DNA from: Frigidibacter albus
GTDB lineage: Bacteria > Pseudomonadota > Alphaproteobacteria > Rhodobacterales > Rhodobacteraceae
Direction of reading: 5' to 3'
NCBI RefSeq assembly: GCF_009908165.1
Contig: NZ_JAAAUC010000013.1
Location: 1 to 64,000, forward strand
Length of the DNA: 64,000 nucleotides
Positions 1-7,032 of this stretch are shown in pieces. Each line of letters opens with the position of its first letter. The first letter of the stretch is position 1. The notes under the pieces are model-generated. The model ran no database searches, was not told the origin of the DNA, and saw nothing but the letters and a program-made list of their open reading frames with translations. A program made the translations under genes and the position numbers.

Positions 1-525
1 GAGCGCCAGCGTCGTCGCAATCTCCAGCACCCGCTTGCGGCCATAGGACAGGTCCCCGGCGCGCGCATCGCGGTATTCGCTCAGGCCCAGATCACCGAGC
101 AGCACCTCGGCCCGTCCATTCAGCCGGTCCAGCGCCGACATCGGCAGCCAGAACTGCACCGCCAGATCATTGGGCCGCTGCAGCGCGACGCGCACATTCT
201 CCAGCACCGTCAGATGCGGAAACACCGCCGAGATCTGGAACGACCGCACCAGCCCCATCCGCGCCACCTTGTCAGGGTTCATGCGGGTGATGTCGGTCCC
301 CAGCAGCGTGATGCTGCCCCGGGTCGGTTGCAGGAACTTGGTCAGCAGGTTGAACACCGTGGTCTTGCCGGCGCCATTGGGCCCGATCAGCGCATGGATC
401 CGCGCGTGATGCACATCCAGATCGACATTGTTCACCGCGGTGAACCCGGCAAAATCCTTGCCCAGGCCGCGGGCGGATAAAACCACCCGCGGCTGGTCCT
501 GCGTCTGCACAGGGGTTTGCGTCAT
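1..525 (-). CDS. Branched-chain-type ABC transporter ATP-binding protein (LivG-like), 3' end cut by window edge
   Basis: Partial gene: 175 codons are present from ATG at 525 and the frame is still open at base 1. The translation has Walker A GPNGAGKTT at residues 48-56, then a Q-loop region (VRSFQISAVFPHLTVLENV) typical of LivG, the first of the two ATPases of HAAT-type importers. It would power uptake of a branched-chain amino acid or small carboxylate/aromatic acid from the cytoplasmic face of the membrane. The start codon overlaps the stop of the upstream CoA-transferase as ATGA, so the two are translationally coupled. The matching binding protein is probably the one at 4016-5239; permeases and LivF would lie beyond the window. 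Confidence 0.9.
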   Translation of the reverse strand, partial: MTQTPVQTQDQPRVVLSARGLGKDFAGFTAVNNVDLDVHHARIHALIGPNGAGKTTVFNLLTKFLQPTRGSITLLGTDITRMNPDKVARMGLVRSFQISAVFPHLTVLENVRVALQRPNDLAVQFWLPMSALDRLNGRAEVLLGDLGLSEYRDARAGDLSYGRKRVLEIATTLAL

Positions 526-1637
526 CGGGAAGCCTCCCGCGGCGGCGCGAGACTGCGGATCGCGCAGGGCGTGCGCGAAAACCGGATCGGCGGGCGCACG
601 GAACGGAGGCGACCCTCTGTCGGGTGCTCCGTCTCGACGAAAAGGCCCGTCGCACGCACATGTGGGTCGTCCGCAAGGTCGTCGAGCCGGTTCACGGGGC
701 TGCAGGGGATCTCCAGCGCCTCCAGCGTCGCGAGCCAGTCAGAGACGCTGCGCCCTGAGAGGCAGTCCGCCAGACGTTCATAGAGGATGCCAATCGCCGC
801 CGCGCGCTGCCGGTCGTCGGCCAGCACCGGGTCCGCCGCCCAGTCCGGTCGTCCCGCCGCCATGAAGAAGGCGCGCCAATGTGCGCCAGTATAGGGCATC
901 ACCGCCACATGCCCGTCCGCCGCGCGGTAGGGCCTGCGCCCTGGCGAGAGCAATCGGTCATAGCCGCAAGGCCCCTCGGCCGGAACGAAGCTCATGCCCG
1001 CCAGGTGCTCGACCGCGAGGAAAGAGACCATGACCTCGAACATCGGCACCTCGATCGCCTGACCCTCGCCGCTGCGCTCGCGGTGAAGGAGCGCCGCCGT
1101 GATGGCGGAGACAGCGAACAGCCCTGCCGTCTTGTCGGCCACGATGGTGGGGGCGTAGCGCGGGGGCGTGTCTGCATCTGCCGTCAGGGCTGCCCACCCG
1201 GAGGCCGCCTGGATGATGTCATCATAGGCCGGGCGGTCGCGATAGGGCCCGTCCTGCCCATAGCCGACAATGGCGCAATGGATAAGCCGCGGGAACCGCG
1301 CCCCCAGCGTTTCCGGGTCGAGCCCCGACCGCCGTGCGGCATTCATCCGCATGTTGTGCACGAAGACATCCGCCCCGCCGATCAGCTCCACCAGCCGCGC
1401 CAGGTCGGCCGGGTCCTTGAGGTCGAGGCAAAGGCTTGTCTTGTTGCGGTTGCAATTCAGGAAGGCCGCGCCCATCCCCGGCGAGCGGCCCGGGCCGGGG
1501 GCGCGCATGATGTCGCCTTGCGGCGGCTCCACCTTCACGATCTCGGCGCCCATGTCGCCAAGGATCTGCGTGGCGAAGGGACCGGCGATGACCGTTGTGA
1601 GGTCGATGACGCGAAGGCCTGAAAGGGGACCCGACAT
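522..1637 (-). CDS. CaiB/BaiF (class III) CoA-transferase
   Basis: A 371-residue protein starting MSGPLSGLRVIDLTTVIAGP, the usual N-terminus of class III CoA-transferases. It has the conserved GDMGAEIVKVEPP and NRNKTSLCLDLK blocks and a GYGQDGPYRDRPAYD segment that holds the candidate catalytic Asp. It would move CoA between acyl-CoA and a free acid, activating an imported carboxylate. I chose ATG 1637 because GGAGAGG sits just upstream; an in-frame GTG at 1652 would overlap the SDR stop but has no better ribosome site. The natural substrate cannot be read from sequence; the transporter context suggests the imported acid. Confidence 0.88.
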   Translation of the reverse strand: MSGPLSGLRVIDLTTVIAGPFATQILGDMGAEIVKVEPPQGDIMRAPGPGRSPGMGAAFLNCNRNKTSLCLDLKDPADLARLVELIGGADVFVHNMRMNAARRSGLDPETLGARFPRLIHCAIVGYGQDGPYRDRPAYDDIIQAASGWAALTADADTPPRYAPTIVADKTAGLFAVSAITAALLHRERSGEGQAIEVPMFEVMVSFLAVEHLAGMSFVPAEGPCGYDRLLSPGRRPYRAADGHVAVMPYTGAHWRAFFMAAGRPDWAADPVLADDRQRAAAIGILYERLADCLSGRSVSDWLATLEALEIPCSPVNRLDDLADDPHVRATGLFVETEHPTEGRLRSVRPPIRFSRTPCAIRSLAPPREASR

Positions 1638-1648
1638 GAACCTCTCCG

Positions 1649-2419
1649 TCACCGCGCTGTGAACCCGCCATCGACCGGCAGGGCGACGCCGGTCACGAAG
1701 GAGGCATCATCGGACGCGAGCCAGAGCACCGCATGTGCCACCTCCTCGGCCTTGCAGAGCCGCCCCATCGGGACCGCGGCGAGCAGCTTGGCCTGATTGG
1801 CCTCGGCTTCCTTCGGATCGCCGGATCTTCCGGTAAAGCCCAGCTTCATCGGCGTGTCGGCAAGGCCCGGGCAGACGACGTTGACCCGCACATTGTCAGG
1901 CGCGAAGGTCTGGCAAAGCGACTTTGTCAGACCCACGACCGCGAACTTCGCCGCCGAGTAGACCGGGCTCATCATCGAGCCCATCAGGCCAGAGATGGAC
2001 GAGGTGAAAATGATCGATCCGCCACCCGACTTGCGCATATGGCCCACCACCTCGCCCGCCGCGAGCGCGGCCGAGGTCACGTTGAGCGCCATCGCCAGAT
2101 CGAAGGCCGCGACGTCGAGGTTCTCGATGCCGCCAGGCCCGGGGATGCCCGCATGGGCCCAAAGAACATCGACCCCGCCAAGCGCGGCGGCCGCGTCGTG
2201 GATCGAGCTGCGCATCTCCTCGGGGCGCGACAGGTCGGCGAGGACGGTGTGGACGTGGTGGCCCGCGCTCTTCATGTCGGCGGCGAGTGCGTCCAGCCCT
2301 GCGCTGTTCACGTCCACGGCTGCGACGGACGCGCCCTCGCGGAGGAAGAGTTCGACCCCGGCCCGGCCCATCCCCGAGGCAGCGGCGGTCACGATGACGC
2401 GTTTGTTCTGAAGTCTCAT
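1649..2419 (-). CDS. Short-chain dehydrogenase/reductase (SDR)
   Basis: A 256-residue classical SDR. The Tyr-Lys pair lies in YSAAK (Y154, K158), a catalytic Ser is in the SSIS stretch just before it, and the C-terminus ends in the common PVDGG segment. The nucleotide-binding motif reads TAAASGMG (residues 11-18) instead of TGxxxGxG: the first Gly is Ala, which is less common but tolerated in some SDRs. Start ATG 2419 follows GAGGAGATATCC. It lies between the aldehyde dehydrogenase and CoA-transferase genes and is probably co-transcribed, oxidising or reducing a hydroxy/keto intermediate. Substrate not assignable. Confidence 0.88.
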   Translation of the reverse strand: MRLQNKRVIVTAAASGMGRAGVELFLREGASVAAVDVNSAGLDALAADMKSAGHHVHTVLADLSRPEEMRSSIHDAAAALGGVDVLWAHAGIPGPGGIENLDVAAFDLAMALNVTSAALAAGEVVGHMRKSGGGSIIFTSSISGLMGSMMSPVYSAAKFAVVGLTKSLCQTFAPDNVRVNVVCPGLADTPMKLGFTGRSGDPKEAEANQAKLLAAVPMGRLCKAEEVAHAVLWLASDDASFVTGVALPVDGGFTAR

Positions 2420-2438
2420 GGATATCTCCTCAGGTGTT

Positions 2439-3941
2439 TCAGTCCGCATAGGCATCGGGGAAGCGACCATGCGTGCTGACGATGGTCGTGCGGGTCTCGA
2501 GATAGCTGTCGAGCGCCTCGACCCCGTTCTCACGGCCCCAGCCGCTTGCACCGAACCCGCCATAGGGCGTCGACCAGCGGATGAAGCGGTAGGTGTTGAC
2601 CCAGACCATGCCGGCGCGGATGCGCGCGGCGACGCGGTGCGCCCGCCCGGTATCGCCGGTCCAGAGCCCGGCGGTCAGCCCGTAGCGGCTGTCATTGGCG
2701 ATCTCGACCGCCTCGTCCTCGTCCTCGAAGGGGATCAGGGCTGCCACCGGGCCAAAGATTTCCTCCTGCGCGATCCGCATCTTGTTGAAGACGTTCGCAA
2801 AGACCGTGGGCTCGACGAAATAGCCCTCGCCGTGGATCCCGCCCGAAAGGCGCTGTCCGCCGGTCAGCAGTTCCGCGCCCTCGGCCTGGCCGATGTCGAT
2901 ATAGGACAGGGTCTTTTCCAGCTGCGCCAGATGCGCCTGCGGCCCCATATGCGTCGCGGCGTCAAGCGCCGGTCCGACACGGACCTTTGCCGCGCGCGCC
3001 CGGAATGCCTCGGCCACCCTGTCGTAGACCGAGCGTTGCACCAGCACGCGCGAGCCAAGCGCGCAGCTTTGGCCGCAAAGCGTCCAGGCCGAGTTGGTCG
3101 CGGCATTCAGCGCCTGTTCCAGATCGGCATCATCGAAGATGATATGGGGGGATTTGCCGCCAAGCTCGAAGGTAAAGCGCTTCATTGTCTCGGCGCCGGT
3201 CCGCAAGATCGCCTTGGCGGTCGCGCCTTCGCCCGTGAAGGCGATCTTGTCGACGCCCGGATGCGCGACGAGCCATTCGCCCACGCCGTCCGCCCCGTAG
3301 CCGGGGACGATGTTCACCACACCGGGCGGGAAGCCCACCGCCTCGAACAGCCGGCCAAGCTCAACCGTGGCCACCGGCGTCTGCTCTGCCGGCTTGATGA
3401 CAACGGTGCAGCCGGCGGCGAGTGCGGGGCCAAGCTTCCACGCAGCGGCCATCAGCGGCACGTTCCAGGGCGTGATGGCGGCGACGACGCCGACGGGAAC
3501 GCGGCTGGTGAAGGCATGGACAGAGCTGTCGAAGGGAATGGTCCGGCCTGCCGCCTTGTCAGCGAGCGAAGCCCACCAGTGATAGCCGAAGTGATGGCTG
3601 CCGATATCGGCGCGGGCCTCGCGGATCGCGCGGCCGGAATCGCGGGCCTCCAACTCGGCAAGGTCCAGGGCCCGCGCCTGATAGAGATCCGCGAAACGGC
3701 GCAGAAGGGCCGCACGCTCGTGGCCCGGCATCCGGCCCCAGGGGCCTTCCAGCGCCGCGCGTGCCGCGGCAACAGCCCGGTCCACGTCACGGCGGCCGGC
3801 AGAGGCGACCACCGCCCAGGGGCGAGCCGTGGACGGGTCGATGCTCTCGATTTCGTCGCCGTCATCGGGAACCTGCCACTCGCCGCCGATGAACAGCCGG
3901 TCGAGACGCAATATCCCATCGTTTGCCAGATCGAGTGACAT
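2439..3941 (-). CDS. NAD(P)-dependent aldehyde dehydrogenase family protein
   Basis: A full-length 500-residue ALDH. It has the PWN segment (159-161), the Glu general base in FELGGKSP (E259), catalytic Cys in CGQSCALGSR (C293) and the EEIFGPV block. The usual FTGS cofactor loop reads FTGEGATAK, a small variation. It oxidises an aldehyde to an acid in the cytoplasm. The start ATG 3941 follows GAGG. It sits 20 nt upstream of the SDR and follows the binding-protein gene after a GC hairpin. The pairing with SDR and CoA-transferase suggests alcohol to aldehyde to acid to acyl-CoA processing; the exact substrate is unknown. Confidence 0.92.
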   Translation of the reverse strand: MSLDLANDGILRLDRLFIGGEWQVPDDGDEIESIDPSTARPWAVVASAGRRDVDRAVAAARAALEGPWGRMPGHERAALLRRFADLYQARALDLAELEARDSGRAIREARADIGSHHFGYHWWASLADKAAGRTIPFDSSVHAFTSRVPVGVVAAITPWNVPLMAAAWKLGPALAAGCTVVIKPAEQTPVATVELGRLFEAVGFPPGVVNIVPGYGADGVGEWLVAHPGVDKIAFTGEGATAKAILRTGAETMKRFTFELGGKSPHIIFDDADLEQALNAATNSAWTLCGQSCALGSRVLVQRSVYDRVAEAFRARAAKVRVGPALDAATHMGPQAHLAQLEKTLSYIDIGQAEGAELLTGGQRLSGGIHGEGYFVEPTVFANVFNKMRIAQEEIFGPVAALIPFEDEDEAVEIANDSRYGLTAGLWTGDTGRAHRVAARIRAGMVWVNTYRFIRWSTPYGGFGASGWGRENGVEALDSYLETRTTIVSTHGRFPDAYAD

Positions 3942-3982
3942 CGCTTACCTCGTTCAGATGGATGTTGGGTAACCTGGTGGGG

Positions 3983-4008
3983 CCCGCGCGGCGGATGCGC
4001 CGCGCGGG
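3983..4008 (-). terminator. GC hairpin after the binding-protein gene (intra-operon)
   Basis: Perfect 11-bp arms CCCGCGCGGCG / CGCCGCGCGGG around a GATG loop, 8 bases beyond the stop of the periplasmic binding-protein gene and before the aldehyde dehydrogenase. There is no U-run on either strand, so it is more likely an RNA-stabilising or partial-termination hairpin than a full Rho-independent terminator. Confidence 0.6.
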
Positions 4009-4015
4009 TGTGCGG

Positions 4016-5239
4016 CTACTGCACCAGAGGGCAGCCGCCATCGGCGAGCGGGCGGAACGCGCTCTCGCCCGGAAGAACCTCGACGATCTTGTAATAGTCG
4101 TAGGGCTGGGTGGATTCCTCTGGCGTCTTTACCTGCACCAGCAGCATGTCATGCAGCACACGTCCGTCTTCACGCAGCGAGGTGGGGCCGAAGAGTGGGT
4201 CTTCAAAGGTGCCGCGATCGTGCATCGCCTTCACCACCGCCGCCCCATCCTCGGGCGATCCGACCTCGGCCACCGCCTCGAGATAGGCCAGAGTGGCGGA
4301 ATAGGCGCCCGCCTGGTTCATGGTCGGCATCCGGTCGCCGTTTTCGGCGGCGAAGCGTTCCGCGAAGGTGCGGGTGGCGTCATTGCGGTCCCAGTAGAAG
4401 CCTGTGGTCAGAAGCAGGCCCTGCGCCGTGTCGAGGCCGGTGGAATGAATGTCCGAGAGGAACATCAGCATCCCGGCGAAGCTCTGTCCCCCGTCGATCA
4501 ACCCGAACTCGCGTGCCTGCTTCAACGTGTTGATCGCGTCGCCGCCGGTGTTGGCCAGCGCGATGACATCCGCGCCGCTGCCCTGCGCCTGCAGCAGGTA
4601 GGACGAGAAATCAGGGGTCGCTGTCGGGTGGCGCACCGAGCCCAGGACGCTGCCGCCGTGTTCGACGACAACAGCAGAGGCGTCACGCTCCAGCGAATGC
4701 CCCAAGGCAAAGTCGACGGTCAGGAAATACCAGCTCGTCTTGCCCTGCCTCGTCAACGCCTCGGCCGTGCCATGCGCCAGTGCCCAGGTGTCATAGGTCC
4801 AATGCACGGAATTGGGCGTGCATACGGGTCCGGTAAGATCGGAGGTGCCCGATGCCGTCAGCAGGGCAACCTTGTTCGCTTGCTGCACGATCGGCGCGAG
4901 CGCCAGAGAGATCGCGCTCGTCGGCATGTCAAGCAAGGCGTCGACCCCGTCGCTCTCCAGCCATTCCCGCGCAATGGCCGACGAGATGTCGGGCTTGTTC
5001 TGTGCATCGGCAGAGACGATCTCGATCTTGAAGTTGGCAGCCTCGGGCCGCTTCATGAAATCCTCGACGGCCATCCGCGTGGCGACCACCGATCCCTCGC
5101 CGCCAATGTCCGAGAAGATGCCGCTCATGTCGGCGAGCACCCCGAGGGTCACCTCGATCTGATCCTGAGCCGCTGCGATCCCCGGCACGCCGGCAGTCAA
5201 GATCGACGCCAGCAGCCCCATTCTCCTCAATGCCTTCAT
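4016..5239 (-). CDS. ABC transporter periplasmic binding protein, LivK/Peripla_BP_6 type
   Basis: A 407-residue protein starting MKALRRMGLLASILTAGVPG with a clear Sec signal peptide and a likely AAAQ cleavage site near residue 25. The mature part opens with IEVTLGVLADMSGIFSDIGG, the normal start of type I binding proteins of the branched-chain amino acid family, and length is typical. It would capture a small amino acid or carboxylate in the periplasm for the LivG-type transporter at the window edge. ATG 5239 has GGGAGGAG upstream. It is the first gene of the minus-strand unit and is divergent from the IclR gene across a strong inverted repeat. Confidence 0.92.
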   Translation of the reverse strand: MKALRRMGLLASILTAGVPGIAAAQDQIEVTLGVLADMSGIFSDIGGEGSVVATRMAVEDFMKRPEAANFKIEIVSADAQNKPDISSAIAREWLESDGVDALLDMPTSAISLALAPIVQQANKVALLTASGTSDLTGPVCTPNSVHWTYDTWALAHGTAEALTRQGKTSWYFLTVDFALGHSLERDASAVVVEHGGSVLGSVRHPTATPDFSSYLLQAQGSGADVIALANTGGDAINTLKQAREFGLIDGGQSFAGMLMFLSDIHSTGLDTAQGLLLTTGFYWDRNDATRTFAERFAAENGDRMPTMNQAGAYSATLAYLEAVAEVGSPEDGAAVVKAMHDRGTFEDPLFGPTSLREDGRVLHDMLLVQVKTPEESTQPYDYYKIVEVLPGESAFRPLADGGCPLVQ

Positions 5240-5264
5240 CTGCTCCTCCCAAAGCTGTTCATAC

Positions 5265-5303
5265 AATTCATGTACAGGGATTCTTTATTCCTGTACATGA
5301 ATT
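5265..5303. promoter_or_regulatory. Perfect inverted repeat between IclR and transporter genes (candidate operator)
   Basis: Arms AATTCATGTACAGG (5265-5278) and CCTGTACATGAATT (5290-5303) are perfect 14-bp complements separated by 11 AT-rich bases. The repeat lies in the 153-bp divergent gap, 26 bases upstream of the binding-protein start and about 90 bases upstream of the regulator start. Placement and symmetry fit an operator of the adjacent IclR protein acting on both promoters (inference). Confidence 0.75.
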
Positions 5304-5392
5304 TCTGCGACAAGAATTCTGGGTGGGTGAATTCTGCCCTTGCTGCTCTATAGTGCTCAAACGGCCAACACAGGCCGACAGGGAGACCCTCC

Positions 5393-6133
5393 ATGCAGGT
5401 GCGGCAGGCCGCCAACGTTCTGGAACTACTTGAATTCTTTGCGGAAAGGCGCAAGCCGGCGACCTTGACAGAGATCGCCGTCGAGCTTGACTGGCCGAGG
5501 TCCAGCACGTTCAACATCGTCGGAACGCTGGCGGACAAGGGTTACCTCTATGAGCCGGTGACGCGCGGCGGCTATTACCCGACGCCGCGTTGGTTTGTCG
5601 CCACCCAGGCGATCGCCGAAGCGGATCCGCTGCCCGAACCGCTGCTGGCCCTTGCGCGAGAGATACGCGACGCCACCGGCGAGACAACTGGCATCGCGTC
5701 GCCGTCGGGGATGAACGCGGTCATGCTGTTTGTGGCGGAATCGAGCCAGGCCGTGCGTTACTTTGCCAAGGCCGGGAGCCGGGTGCCGATCCACGCAAGC
5801 TCTGTCGGCCGCGCCCTCCTCGCCCAATATCCGAAACCGGAGCGCGAGGCCCTCTACCGCAAGATCGATTTCACGGGCCTGCCGCCGACTGCGCCACGGT
5901 CCCCTGACGAGCTGGAGGCCGCGCTCTTTGACGCGGAAACCCGCGGCTATCATCAAAGCGATTCCGAATATGTTCCGGATCTCGCGGGCGTCAGCGTGAC
6001 CCTTCTGTGCCCTCACCGAAGACTGGCCCTCGTCGTGGCGGGGCCGAGGTCGCGGTGCCTGGAGCGACGGGCTGACACAGCCGCGATCATCCGCGACCTT
6101 TCAGGTGCCCAAGGGCTCCTTCACGAGCCGTGA
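5393..6133 (+). CDS. IclR-family transcriptional regulator
   Basis: A 246-residue protein with an N-terminal winged HTH (about 1-60: NVLELLEFFAERRKPATLTE, then PRSSTFNIVGTLADKGYL) and a C-terminal IclR effector domain (about 75-240) with the GRALLA and YHQSDSEYVPDLAGVSV blocks. Such proteins bind a small aromatic or carboxylic acid and control neighbouring catabolic genes. Start ATG 5393 follows GGGAGA. Divergent position and the perfect inverted repeat in the shared promoter region point to control of the transporter/CoA-transferase unit and autoregulation. Confidence 0.92.
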   Translation: MQVRQAANVLELLEFFAERRKPATLTEIAVELDWPRSSTFNIVGTLADKGYLYEPVTRGGYYPTPRWFVATQAIAEADPLPEPLLALAREIRDATGETTGIASPSGMNAVMLFVAESSQAVRYFAKAGSRVPIHASSVGRALLAQYPKPEREALYRKIDFTGLPPTAPRSPDELEAALFDAETRGYHQSDSEYVPDLAGVSVTLLCPHRRLALVVAGPRSRCLERRADTAAIIRDLSGAQGLLHEP

Positions 6134-6496
6134 GCCCGGTCGTTGGGATCTGACCTCAGGACTTCGCCTGGGCCAGCGGGCGACCGCCGCACACGAAGGC
6201 CCGGATATGACCGCCTTCGGGATGGCTGGTCAGATTACCAGCTTGATGAAGCGGACGATACCGACCGAAGAGCAGATCATCGGCATCTTGCAGTGAATGA
6301 GGCCGGGCGCGAAGTGTGCCGGCGCGACGGCACGCCCGCCGTTCCGACAACCCGAGATGGGCCTTCATCTGCGCGACGGCCTCGCGATTCACGGCGGGCG
6401 CTGCCGCGATGAGAGCTCCGCGCGCCGGGCGATTGCTCACCCCGCGCCGAAGCAATCGCGACCACAGCCCGCCATGTGCCCGCGCCGTCCCCGCCG
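6134..6496. other. Gap between IclR and IalB-like genes holding an insertion-sequence scar
   Basis: 363 bases without an intact gene. The middle holds the IS3-type orfA remnant described separately. A 10-base string TCTGACCTCA at 6149-6158 recurs at 53786-53795 beside another non-coding stretch. Nothing else recognisable; it is where the IclR and IalB-like transcripts converge. Confidence 0.5.
6246..6360 (+). pseudogene. IS3-family transposase orfA remnant
   Basis: ATG 6246 reads MKRTIPTEEQIIGILQ and then hits a stop. This is very close to the conserved start of IS3-family OrfA (MKRxxFTEEQIIxxL). After a frameshift around the stop, the next frame gives NEAGREVCRRDG, matching the EAGxxxxxxCRRHG part of the OrfA helix-turn-helix. 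The rest of orfA and all of orfB are gone. It is a dead IS scar marking past insertion at one border of the adhesin locus. Confidence 0.65.
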
Positions 6497-7027
6497 TCAG
6501 GGCAGCATCTGCTCCGTCCGGAGAAAATCACGAAGCTGAAAGGCGAAGCTTACGTCGCGCTGGTCGCGCGCCTTGAACTGCGCCGTCATCTCGGTTCCCG
6601 CCCGCATCGCGGCCATCCACGCCTCGTCCACATCAGCCGTGGCATAGCAGCTGGAGCTGTCGCAGCTCTGCCAGGCAAAGGTGGCGCGTTCGGTCCCATC
6701 CACCGCGATCTGTGCCTGTTCCGTCAGGCTGACCTCCAGCGGCAGTGCGAGGAAGGCCTGGGTGTCCGCCTGACCCGCCGCGCGCGCGAAGGACAGGGTG
6801 GCAACGCGCTGGCTCTGGCCGTTCTGCGCCGTCATGACAATGCTCTGCGAGACCTCGCACAAAAGCTCGTCGGGGTCGGTCTCGTTAGAGCAGGCGATGA
6901 TCCAGAGTGGCGGCTGAGGCTGCGGCGGGTCGGCCGCCTCCTGCGCAGGGGCAGCCGTGCTGCAGGCGAGAATCAGGATCGCTGCGCGAAGGGTGGTCGG
7001 TATCACTGGCATTCTATTGTCTTCCAT
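6497..7027 (-). CDS. IalB-family (invasion-associated locus B) exported protein
   Basis: A 176-residue exported protein. A hydrophobic N-terminus (about residues 12-24) ends in ILACSTAAPAQ, which could be a signal peptidase I site or a weak lipobox with C22. The body matches IalB: WIIACSN and LLCEVSQS blocks, a SFARAAG strand, LPLEVSL, then WQSCDSSSCYA. It has two Cys pairs (46/57 and 122/127) expected to form disulfides in the periplasm. The IalB family was named from Bartonella invasion but is common in free-living alphaproteobacteria. It starts 5 nt after the giant autotransporter stop, so the two are almost surely co-transcribed. GTG/ATG choices at 7027 or 7012 cannot be settled: neither has a strong ribosome site. 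Confidence 0.85.
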   Translation of the reverse strand: MEDNRMPVIPTTLRAAILILACSTAAPAQEAADPPQPQPPLWIIACSNETDPDELLCEVSQSIVMTAQNGQSQRVATLSFARAAGQADTQAFLALPLEVSLTEQAQIAVDGTERATFAWQSCDSSSCYATADVDEAWMAAMRAGTEMTAQFKARDQRDVSFAFQLRDFLRTEQMLP

Positions 7028-7032
7028 TCAGG

